Shown here piece after piece: positions 1 to 6,114 of a stretch of DNA of 6,114 nt (within the stretch, counting starts at the first letter, position 1; each line of letters starts with the position of its first letter). Below the pieces are notes generated by a model. That model made no database searches and had not been told where the DNA came from. It saw nothing but the letters and a program-made list of their open reading frames with translations. This DNA comes from an uncultured Bacteroidota bacterium (GTDB lineage Bacteria > Bacteroidota > Bacteroidia > Chitinophagales > Chitinophagaceae): contig CAIRSV010000040.1 in the NCBI GenBank assembly GCA_903881265.1, forward strand, positions 1 through 6,114, given 5' to 3'. The position numbers and the translations under genes were made by a program.

Positions 1-855
1 GAAACTATCACACATATCATACCGATGTATATCATTCGTGGTATTGGGGGAACACTCTATTGGATTGGCGCCTTGATGGCCATCTATAATATTTACAAGA
101 CCATCAAACAAGGAACCTTCATTGCAAACGAAGCGGCTGAAGCACTTCCGCTTTCTGCTCAACCAATGCCTGTAGGTCATCTTCATTGGCACACGATCAT
201 CGAACGCAAACCATTACGATTCTTATTGTTTGCGTTGATTGCTGTGTCTATTGGAGGCGCTGTCGAATTGATTCCAACATTTATGATCAATGATAATATA
301 CCAACAATCGCTGCGGTAAAACCTTACACGCCACTTGAATTATTAGGACGTGATATCTACATACGTGAAGGTTGTTATAATTGCCACTCACAAATGATCC
401 GTCCGTTTAGAGATGAAGAAGCTCGCTATGGCGAATATTCAAAAGCCGGTGAATTTGTGTACGACCATCCTTTCCAATGGGGCAGTAAACGTACAGGGCC
501 AGATTTGCACAGAGTTGGTGGCAAATATCCAAATAGTTGGCATTACAATCATATGCGTTACCCTCAAGATATGACGCCTAACAGTTTGATGCCTCCATAT
601 CCTTGGTTGCTGGAAGATGAGTTGGATATCAGTCTCACTGAAATAAAAATTAAAACGATGCGCAAGCTAGGCGTGCCATATCCAGAAGGTTATGAAAATA
701 TCGCGGTAGCAGATCTTCACAAACAAGCCGATGCGATTACCGCTAATCTGTTAACTGAAAAAATCAAGGTCAACAGAAATAAAGAAATTATCGCTGTGAT
801 TGCTTACCTACAACGTTTAGGAACCGATATCAAAAAAGGAGAGATAAAAAAATAA
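1..855 (+). CDS. ccoNO: Fused cbb3-type cytochrome c oxidase subunits I/II (CcoN C-terminal end plus whole CcoO), 5' partial
   Basis: The frame is open from base 1, so the gene starts upstream; 284 residues are visible. Residues 9-36 match the last CcoN helix (RGIGGTLYWIG, then an A-I-Y-N motif). With no stop, a linker of about 30 residues leads into CcoO: a membrane anchor at about 72-96 (SIGGAVELIPTF), then a periplasmic c-type cytochrome domain. The heme-binding motif CYNCH is at residues 125-129 (bases 373-387), followed by SQMIRPFRDE, HPFQWGSKRTGPDLHRVGG and the probable axial Met in SLMPPYPWL (Met codon 589-591). CcoN is the heme-copper subunit that reduces oxygen and CcoO passes electrons to it; the CcoN catalytic histidines are outside the window. 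The fused form is known in Bacteroidota. The methionine codon at 25 is internal, not the start. The gene ends in TAA at 853-855, 38 bases before ccoQ. Confidence 0.95.
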   Translation, partial: ETITHIIPMYIIRGIGGTLYWIGALMAIYNIYKTIKQGTFIANEAAEALPLSAQPMPVGHLHWHTIIERKPLRFLLFALIAVSIGGAVELIPTFMINDNIPTIAAVKPYTPLELLGRDIYIREGCYNCHSQMIRPFRDEEARYGEYSKAGEFVYDHPFQWGSKRTGPDLHRVGGKYPNSWHYNHMRYPQDMTPNSLMPPYPWLLEDELDISLTEIKIKTMRKLGVPYPEGYENIAVADLHKQADAITANLLTEKIKVNRNKEIIAVIAYLQRLGTDIKKGEIKK

Positions 856-893
856 GTGCACCCCCTTCTTAATCAACAACAACTTTAAACACG

Positions 894-1052
894 ATGAAAT
901 TTAAAAATTATTTGGAACAAATAAACGGAGTTCAGATTTATCCGTTGATTTCGCTGATACTATTCGGCGCCATCTTTATCGCAGTGCTTGCCTATGCCTT
1001 CACAGCCGATAAAAAAAGCATGAATGACAACGCCAATATTCCATTACATTAA
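894..1052 (+). CDS. ccoQ: Small cbb3 oxidase subunit CcoQ (52 residues)
   Basis: A short open frame of 52 codons plus TAA lies between ccoNO and ccoP, exactly where ccoQ (FixQ) sits in cbb3 operons. The protein starts MKFKNYLEQINGVQIYPLIS, has one membrane helix at about residues 16-37 (ending VLAYAFTADK), and a short polar tail. A soluble N-terminus, a single helix and a length of 50-70 residues are typical of CcoQ, which is known to stabilise the assembled oxidase, especially its contact with CcoP. The sequence of this subunit is poorly conserved, so the call rests on position, size and topology. The start is the first ATG after the ccoNO stop, and there is no clear ribosome binding site. 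It ends 15 bases before ccoP. Confidence 0.85.
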   Translation: MKFKNYLEQINGVQIYPLISLILFGAIFIAVLAYAFTADKKSMNDNANIPLH

Positions 1053-1067
1053 TCCACTTACCTAATT

Positions 1068-2228
1068 ATGAATACGTGTAGAAAAATAAAAAAAATAATA
1101 CTGAGTTTAGCGGTCGTGTTGATTAGCAGCATGCCGGCTTGGGCAGCGGTGACAGAAGCGCCAGTTGCAGCAACGAATACTGATTTTATAAATTCAGATT
1201 CACTGCTGCGATGGATAATGGCAGGCGTCATTGCGTTGTTTGTCATCATCATTGCGGTATTGGCTAACGCTGTTCGTGTTGCCGGAGGCGCTTACCAACA
1301 GAAGCTTAGAAAAGAACGAGCATCTACATCAACCTTGATTTCGTTGACACTTGTATTGACTATGCTTTCAACGTCGATGTTTGCACAAACTACCGACAAG
1401 CCCGCAGTCGCCAATTCATTCAGCAACCTAGATATCTATATCTTCAGCACCATCATTCTCTTACTGTTCGTGGTAGTGCTTACATTGGTAAAAACATTAT
1501 TTGTACTGATGGGCATTAAGAAAGCAGAGCAGTTAAACGCTGATGGCAAAAAAGCACGAGTAATTACGTGGTTTCAAACATTCAACGAAACCGTTCCGAT
1601 CGAAGAAGAAGAACATCTTGATATGTCGCACGACTATGATGGGATCAGAGAGCTTGACAATAAAGTACCTTCTTGGTGGACATGGGCTTTCTTTTTAAGT
1701 GTGCTGTTTGCCATTATTTATCTCTACAGAATGTTTGGCTCGGGAACATTACCAAATCAATATGTTGAACTATCGCAAGCCAATGAAACTGCTTCTGTGG
1801 AGAAAGCTGCCTATCTAAAAAAAGGTGCGAATAATGTAGATGAAAATACAGTCACCATGCTGAGTGGTTCTGATATTACAGAAGGCTCTTCTCTATATGC
1901 AAAAAACTGTGTTGCCTGTCATGGCGCCAATGGACAAGGCAGTGTAGGGCCAAATCTTACGGATGACTATTGGATTCATAAAGGAGGCATCAAAGATATA
2001 TTCTATACGATTAAATACGGATGGGCTGAGAAAGGTATGAAAAGTTGGCAAGTCGATTTCTCACCAATGCAAATGGCTCAATTGGCAAGTTTTGTAAAAT
2101 CGCTTCACGGCACGAACCCTGCTGCAGCGAAAGAGAAACAAGGTGATTTGTATACAGAAGGAAACGACACTGCACCTTCTGATTCTACGGCATCAACGAC
2201 TGCTGATACTTCTGCAGTAAAAAAATAA
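1068..2228 (+). CDS. ccoP: cbb3-type cytochrome c oxidase subunit III, CcoP, monoheme
   Basis: This 386-residue membrane-anchored cytochrome c takes electrons from soluble or periplasmic donors and hands them to CcoO/CcoN. Visible in order: a signal-like hydrophobic stretch (about 9-27, ending MPAWAA), a helix at 47-70, a second signal-like stretch (89-107, ending STSMFAQ), a helix at 121-148, a cytoplasmic linker, the CcoP anchor helix at about 203-223 (VPSWWTWAFFLSVLFAIIYL), and a C-terminal cytochrome domain. The heme motif is C281-V-A-C284-H285, followed by GPNLTDDYWIHKGG; Met324 in EKGMKSW is the probable axial ligand. The end (SLHGTNPAAAKEKQG) is typical of CcoP, followed by a low-complexity Ser/Thr/Ala tail. 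Only one CxxCH motif is present, whereas proteobacterial CcoP has two. It starts 15 bases after ccoQ and ends 7 bases before ccoG. Confidence 0.95.
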   Translation: MNTCRKIKKIILSLAVVLISSMPAWAAVTEAPVAATNTDFINSDSLLRWIMAGVIALFVIIIAVLANAVRVAGGAYQQKLRKERASTSTLISLTLVLTMLSTSMFAQTTDKPAVANSFSNLDIYIFSTIILLLFVVVLTLVKTLFVLMGIKKAEQLNADGKKARVITWFQTFNETVPIEEEEHLDMSHDYDGIRELDNKVPSWWTWAFFLSVLFAIIYLYRMFGSGTLPNQYVELSQANETASVEKAAYLKKGANNVDENTVTMLSGSDITEGSSLYAKNCVACHGANGQGSVGPNLTDDYWIHKGGIKDIFYTIKYGWAEKGMKSWQVDFSPMQMAQLASFVKSLHGTNPAAAKEKQGDLYTEGNDTAPSDSTASTTADTSAVKK

Positions 2229-2235
2229 AAAAAAA

Positions 2236-3636
2236 TTGGAAGATACCAACACGCAGTCCGAAAAGAACTTCAGAGATAAGATATCAACTGTTGACATCAA
2301 AGGAAAACGCAAATGGATGTATGTGTTCAAACCAAAAGGTACTCTTTACAATCTCAGAACATATTTCAGCATTGTCTACCTGCTTTTATTATTCGGACTA
2401 CCTTTTGTCAAGCATAACGGAAATCCTATTTTCTTGTTCAATGTCACAAAATCAACCTTCATCTTTTTTGGACAAGTATTTCTTCCTCAAGACTTTATTT
2501 TATTTGGCATTGGGATGTTGGTATTCCTTCTCTTCGTCGTTGTTTTTACATTGATATTCGGTCGGGTATTTTGTGGATGGGCTTGTCCACAGACTATCTT
2601 TCTTGAAATGGTTTTTCGCAAAATTGAGTACTGGATAGAAGGGCCCGCCAACAAGCAACAAACCGCTGATTCAAAAACATGGACAAGCGAATTATATCTT
2701 CGCAAAGCGATCAAACACATTATCTTCTTCGGTTTATCATTTATTATTGCCAATACCTTCCTTTCCTATATCATCGGCGTAGATGAGTTATTTCATTATA
2801 TGAAAGAACCGATGTCAAAGCATGTATTAGGCATTACGATGCACATGGTGTTTACTGTTTTGTTCTATGCTGTTTATGCTTTTGTCAGGGAAATCAGTTG
2901 TATCGTTATTTGTCCATATGGTCGCTTACAAGGCGTTCTACTTGACAGAAATTCTATCGTTGTTATTTATGATTATCTGCGTGGTGAACCAAGAACTAAA
3001 AAAAGAAAAGATCCGTCTGAGAAACACGGCGATTGCATTGATTGTGGTATGTGTGTCAATGTGTGTCCTACAGGCATTGATATTCGAAATGGAACCCAAT
3101 TAGAGTGTGTCAACTGCACCTCTTGTATCGATGCGTGTAATATGATGATGAAGAACGTGGGATTAGAACCGAACCTTATCAAGTTTGGCAGCGAGAATGA
3201 TGTGGCTACAGGTGTGAAACCGAGACTGACATATCGCATTAAAATGTATGGTATTGTGTTGATTATTTTATTGAGTGTACTCATCGGACTCTTGACTACA
3301 CGAGATATGTTTGACGCCACCGTATTGCGTGTTGCAGGGCAAATTCTTCAAGAAAATCCAGACAACTCAATCAGTAATTTATATAAGATTAAAATAGTGA
3401 GCAAAAGCGGCTATACCGAACCGTATCATTTAGAACTAGACACAAAAGATGCGCACATCGAATATGTAGGAAGAAAATTGGATTCACTAAAATCTGGCAT
3501 TGAAAGCGAAGAAATATTTTTTATCAAAGTGGCAAAAGAACATATCACGCAGCGAAAAGAAAACATGCATATTCTTGTCAAATCGGGTAATGAAATTATT
3601 CAGACAAAAAAAATTACATTTATTGGCCAATATTAA
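2236..3636 (+). CDS. ccoG: cbb3 oxidase accessory protein CcoG (FixG/RdxA family), polyferredoxin-like membrane protein
   Basis: This 466-residue inner-membrane iron-sulfur protein belongs to a family shown in Rhodobacter to reduce Cu(II) during copper delivery to cbb3 oxidase. Helices lie at about 42-58, 86-108, 160-180, 199-217 and 336-354. Membrane-side Cys-Pro motifs are C113-GWA-C117-P and C222-IVI-C226-P-YGRLQG. Two [4Fe-4S] ferredoxin motifs follow, with Cys 267, 270, 273, 277 (then Pro) and Cys 291, 294, 297, 301 (then Asn). The C-terminal ~110 residues form the periplasmic Ig-like FixG domain. The start is TTG at 2236: an in-frame TAA at 2218-2220 closes the frame upstream, no other start codon lies between, and the family-typical FRDKISTVD at residues 12-20 must be included; the first ATG (residue 28) would remove it. 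The gene ends 57 bases before ccoH. Confidence 0.95.
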   Translation: MEDTNTQSEKNFRDKISTVDIKGKRKWMYVFKPKGTLYNLRTYFSIVYLLLLFGLPFVKHNGNPIFLFNVTKSTFIFFGQVFLPQDFILFGIGMLVFLLFVVVFTLIFGRVFCGWACPQTIFLEMVFRKIEYWIEGPANKQQTADSKTWTSELYLRKAIKHIIFFGLSFIIANTFLSYIIGVDELFHYMKEPMSKHVLGITMHMVFTVLFYAVYAFVREISCIVICPYGRLQGVLLDRNSIVVIYDYLRGEPRTKKRKDPSEKHGDCIDCGMCVNVCPTGIDIRNGTQLECVNCTSCIDACNMMMKNVGLEPNLIKFGSENDVATGVKPRLTYRIKMYGIVLIILLSVLIGLLTTRDMFDATVLRVAGQILQENPDNSISNLYKIKIVSKSGYTEPYHLELDTKDAHIEYVGRKLDSLKSGIESEEIFFIKVAKEHITQRKENMHILVKSGNEIIQTKKITFIGQY

Positions 3637-3693
3637 TTTGAATCCATCTAGATTTCAATCCATCCGTTCACTGTATATAAAAACAACAAGCTT

Positions 3694-4134
3694 ATGAAAA
3701 AAATAATGCATCCGGGAAATCTTATCCTTGTGGGTTTTGGAGGAATGGTCTTGTTTATGTGTTATCTAGTTTATCAGTGTACACAAAATCCATCTGTGAT
3801 GGTCAGTCAACATTACTATGAGCAAGAATTAGTGTATCAAGATTTAATTAATGCAAAGACAAACACACTGCCCTATTCAGACTCATTACTAATGAATAAA
3901 CAACACAATACTGTTACGTTTCAAATTCCGTTGAGTATCAATAAGGAAATTACTAAAGCGACGGTGTTATTGTATAATCGCGCTGACGACAAAAAAGACA
4001 GAACTATCCTTTTAAAGAAAAATAATGACGGATTGTATGCGATTAACACAAGCGATTGGGGACAAGGAAATTATGAATTAAAACTTTCCATTCAAACAGA
4101 AGGTAAACAATACTACAAAGAGTTTAATTATTAA
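3694..4134 (+). CDS. ccoH: cbb3 oxidase assembly protein CcoH (FixH family)
   Basis: A 146-residue protein with one N-terminal membrane helix (about residues 9-28) and a soluble, probably periplasmic, domain. The stretch just after the helix (VMVSQHYYEQELVYQDLINA) matches the FixH pattern of a tyrosine-rich segment with an acidic E-x-E-L-x-Y core, followed by a beta-rich domain. CcoH is known in Rhodobacter to bind the oxidase and to be needed for its stable assembly. Position between ccoG and a SafE-like gene supports the call. The first ATG (MKKIMHPGN) is used; the next one, four codons on, is possible and would not affect the helix. No Shine-Dalgarno is seen. The stop TAA lies 2 bases before the next start, so the two genes are probably translationally coupled. 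Confidence 0.88.
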   Translation: MKKIMHPGNLILVGFGGMVLFMCYLVYQCTQNPSVMVSQHYYEQELVYQDLINAKTNTLPYSDSLLMNKQHNTVTFQIPLSINKEITKATVLLYNRADDKKDRTILLKKNNDGLYAINTSDWGQGNYELKLSIQTEGKQYYKEFNY

Positions 4135-4136
4135 GT

Positions 4137-4838
4137 ATGGTAGCAATCATCCTTTCAGCCTTCACATTAGGGATACTAGGAAGTCTTCATTGCATTGGCA
4201 TGTGTGGTCCTTTGGTGATGAGTATGCCCTTTCAAAAAGTACGTGAAGGATCTATCTATTTTGCCACAATCAACTATCATTTGGGCAAAACACTTACGTA
4301 CGCGTTCTTCGGATTATTGGCGGGTGGCATAGGACAAGGATTTGCCTTTTTTAAATGGCAACAGATATTATCCATTAGTGCGGGTATTAGTTTATTACTG
4401 ATCACATTCTTTCCATTTCTAAAAAAGAATGTGAGCGTTCCGAAATATATTCAACAAGGATTCAGCAGACTCTATTCGTTAGCAGCCAATCAAACAGCGT
4501 TGAAATACTTTTTCGCTTTTGGCTTCCTGAATGGGTTTTTACCTTGTGGACTAGTGTTTACAGCAATCGCCGGAGCTTCAGTTACTGCCACACCTTTGAA
4601 AGGATTACTCTTCATGTTGTTCTTTGGTTTGGGTACTATCCCCTCGTTGACATCGGTTATCTTGTTTCAGCAAAAGATTGGTGCGAGTTTAAAAAAATAT
4701 CTTTTTCGAAGTTCTTATTATATCTCAATCCTGATTGGAGTGCTCCTTGTTTTACGTGGATTAAATCTTGGTATTCCTTATGTCAGTCCGAATGTAAACA
4801 CCAACACACAGGAAATAGATTGTTGTCATAAACATTGA
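4137..4838 (+). CDS. SafE/DsbD-like membrane protein linked to cbb3 oxidase maturation
   Basis: A 233-residue polytopic membrane protein with about six helices, of the type annotated as sulfite exporter TauE/SafE family or DsbD-like transmembrane region. Two half-motifs typical of the family are seen: GSLHCIGMCGP (His18, Cys19, Cys23) in the first helix and LNGFLPCGLVF (Pro136, Cys137) in the middle of the protein. The C-terminus is short and polar and ends D-C-C-H-K-H, which looks suited to binding a metal. Genes of this family commonly follow ccoGH in Bacteroidota and some Proteobacteria. The family name suggests sulfite export, but in this context a role in copper or thiol handling during oxidase maturation is more likely; that is inference. 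It starts 2 bases after the ccoH stop and is the last intact gene of the cluster. Confidence 0.85.
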   Translation: MVAIILSAFTLGILGSLHCIGMCGPLVMSMPFQKVREGSIYFATINYHLGKTLTYAFFGLLAGGIGQGFAFFKWQQILSISAGISLLLITFFPFLKKNVSVPKYIQQGFSRLYSLAANQTALKYFFAFGFLNGFLPCGLVFTAIAGASVTATPLKGLLFMLFFGLGTIPSLTSVILFQQKIGASLKKYLFRSSYYISILIGVLLVLRGLNLGIPYVSPNVNTNTQEIDCCHKH

Positions 4839-4916
4839 CATGCTGTTAATCATTCTTCATCGCTTCGTATTCTTCCAAAAGATTGACTTGCACCAAATTC
4901 AATGAAGGTTCAAACC

Positions 4917-5479
4917 ATGAAGTAGACTCTTCCTTCTAATTTTCTGTCTACTTTCATTACCTTCATTGACCTATGCAGTGGATTTTACAACGGGTAACTT
5001 TCTACACAATTCATTTGAAGCCACAACGGATGCGCCCTCTAGAATAGCGACAGAAGCAAACTGAAAAACAATTCCTGCCGCAGACACTTGCAATCAAATA
5101 CATTACCTTGATTGGGCACGAATCAGTATCTCTAAACAACGGATGTATCTTTACAGAGAAGGAATCTTGGACGATACCTTTCTTGTTTTTACAAGAATTG
5201 CCCCCCGTTAATAGAACGTCATCCCAGTGGGCCGACCTATACCAAATACACCTCAAAAAATAGGCCAAAGTAAATTATATGGAATTAGGCAATATGCCTT
5301 ATGTTGTATGTATACACACTGGATATGCCATTCATGGAATCACCATGGGTGATGCGCGTTAACTCGGCAGTAAAGCCTCTCATGGTTGCATTCGCCTTCA
5401 TCCTGAAAACGGAAAAATATTCTTTACTCTTGTGAGGAAGGTCGGGCTTGAGAAAGTATGAATCAGTATCGAAAGGTGA
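4917..5479 (+). pseudogene. Decayed secreted L,D-transpeptidase (YkuD domain)
   Basis: No open frame covers this region, but joined frames give a recognisable secreted L,D-transpeptidase, a peptidoglycan cross-linking enzyme. ATG at 4917 reads Met-Lys and then TAG; shifting one base gives a clean signal peptide (RLFLLIFCLLSLPSLTYA). The same frame runs on through WARISISKQRMYLYREG (the first YkuD strand) with a TGA at 5062, until TAA/TAG at 5209-5214. After the C6 run at 5201-5206 the reading moves to a second frame (RHPSGPTYTKYTSKNRPK, to TAA at 5271), then to a third (KVNYMELGNMPYVV, GYAIHG, ASHGCIRLHPENG). The catalytic pattern is complete: His codon 5333, 14 residues, then SHGCIR with Cys codon 5387. 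In-frame TAA at 5360 and TGA at 5459 interrupt it. At least three frameshifts and three stops make function unlikely. The exact ends are uncertain. Confidence 0.85.
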
Positions 5480-5587
5480 TTTTCAGCGTTTGAGACATAT
5501 CCCTTAATCTTTTATGATGTTTACCACTACTATTTACTATTATTTTTTCGTGTTACCTTTAGTATCAAATGAAATAAATTGTCAAAC

Positions 5588-6114
5588 ATGAAAAACATAT
5601 TACTTCTCTTATTCTGCTTAGCAACTATGAATGCGAAGACTCAATGGATAAATTCACTTTCAATTGTCCCCCAAAATCCAATTGTCTCAGATTCGGTTTA
5701 TTTGATTGCCGATTGCAGTTTCCCTTCTGGTTCTTGCGATCAACATACCCAGGGATTAAGTATCATTGGCAATAACATTCATGCATGGGCCTTACATTGT
5801 CTAGGAATGCTCGCCGTCATATGCAATCATACGGATACGTTTGCTCTTGGAACGCTACCCGCAGGTTTATATAACTCTACTTTTCAATTGGATAATGGAC
5901 TGGGTCCGGCACCGTGTACGGCAGGCATTGTTCCGGGCATCTCAAGTTCTTATACATTTACGGTATCGTTAAGTACCGATTTGTCAGATACGGAGAAAGA
6001 AAACCCATGGGTTACTGTATTCCCGAATCCGTCATCTGATTTGTTGCATATTGAATTGAATTCAAAAATAAATGTATTCCGAAACTCACTTTCATTATAC
6101 AATATATATGGGAA
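5588..6114 (+). CDS. Secreted protein of unknown function with T9SS C-terminal sorting domain, 3' partial
   Basis: The frame is open from ATG 5588 to the window edge (175 complete codons). It begins with a signal peptide (MKNILLLLFCLATMNAKTQ). The middle, about residues 20-130, is a beta-rich domain with five cysteines (43, 50, 71, 79, 110) that could form disulfides after export; I do not recognise an enzyme motif. From about residue 140 it reads WVTVFPNPSSDLLHIEL, then LSLYNIYG. This is the pattern of the type A sorting domain (Por secretion system), which directs export across the outer membrane by the type IX system of Bacteroidota. About 20-40 residues of that domain are probably missing beyond the edge. 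No clear ribosome binding site precedes the ATG. It follows the transpeptidase pseudogene by 108 bases and looks unrelated to the oxidase cluster. Confidence 0.85.
   Translation, partial: MKNILLLLFCLATMNAKTQWINSLSIVPQNPIVSDSVYLIADCSFPSGSCDQHTQGLSIIGNNIHAWALHCLGMLAVICNHTDTFALGTLPAGLYNSTFQLDNGLGPAPCTAGIVPGISSSYTFTVSLSTDLSDTEKENPWVTVFPNPSSDLLHIELNSKINVFRNSLSLYNIYG

Noticed and set aside
833..844. AAAGGAG-like sequence near the end of ccoNO that resembles a Shine-Dalgarno
   Set aside because: It encodes the Lys-Lys-Gly-Glu end of CcoO and lies about 50 bases before the ccoQ start, too far to act as its ribosome binding site.
2973..3320. Open frame of 115 codons on the minus strand inside ccoG
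   Set aside because: It is opposite the ferredoxin motifs of ccoG, which are clearly real, and has no start context or family pattern of its own.
3641..3664. AATCCATC occurring twice, 16 bases apart, between ccoG and ccoH
   Set aside because: Two copies of 8 bases in AT-rich DNA can occur by chance, and no dyad or further copy supports an operator.
4824..4840. Small inverted repeat (TGTCA, 7-base loop, TGACA) at the end of the SafE-like gene
   Set aside because: A 5-base AT-rich stem without a following T run is too weak to call a terminator.
5011..5268. Open frame of 85 codons on the minus strand
   Set aside because: It lies opposite the transpeptidase pseudogene, whose plus-strand reading has clear family motifs. 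The minus-strand protein shows no recognisable feature.
5554..5561. TACCTTTA upstream of the T9SS cargo gene, resembling the Bacteroidota -7 element TAnnTTTG
   Set aside because: The last base does not match and no TTG is found at the expected -33 spacing, so the promoter cannot be supported.

Overview
The window looks like chromosomal DNA of a member of the Bacteroidota (Bacteroidetes). Three things point there. The first reading frame joins the last membrane helix of CcoN directly to CcoO, a fusion known from this phylum. The last gene ends in what looks like a type A sorting domain of the type IX secretion system. No gene start has a convincing Shine-Dalgarno sequence, and AT-rich leaders are usual in this phylum. 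I cannot assign a genus from the sequence alone.

Positions 1-4838 hold a compact, all-forward cluster for a cbb3-type (C-family, high-affinity) cytochrome c oxidase and its assembly factors. In order these are the 3' end of a fused ccoN-ccoO gene, a 52-residue ccoQ, ccoP with a single c-type heme motif, ccoG (polyferredoxin-like, probable TTG start), ccoH/fixH, and a SafE/DsbD-like membrane protein. Gaps are 2 to 57 bases and I see no terminator between genes, so a single operon is the simplest reading. The catalytic heme-copper part of CcoN, and any ccoS or ccoI, would lie upstream of the window.

The genes fit one task. CcoNO, CcoQ and CcoP form the oxidase, which passes electrons from c-type cytochromes to oxygen. 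CcoG is linked to copper reduction and delivery, CcoH to stable assembly, and the SafE-like protein is a frequent neighbour that probably has a metal or redox role in maturation.

Positions 4839-5587 hold no intact gene. They contain a decayed gene for a secreted L,D-transpeptidase (YkuD domain). Its signal peptide, core strand and complete His...SHGCxR catalytic motif are still readable, but in three frames and across several stop codons. The short stretches on either side (4839-4916 and 5480-5587) are AT-rich and show no gene, clear promoter or clear terminator.

From 5588 to the right edge runs the 5' part of a gene for a secreted protein of unknown function with a T9SS C-terminal sorting domain. 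It is cut by the window edge. I found no RNA gene, CRISPR array, insertion sequence or origin.
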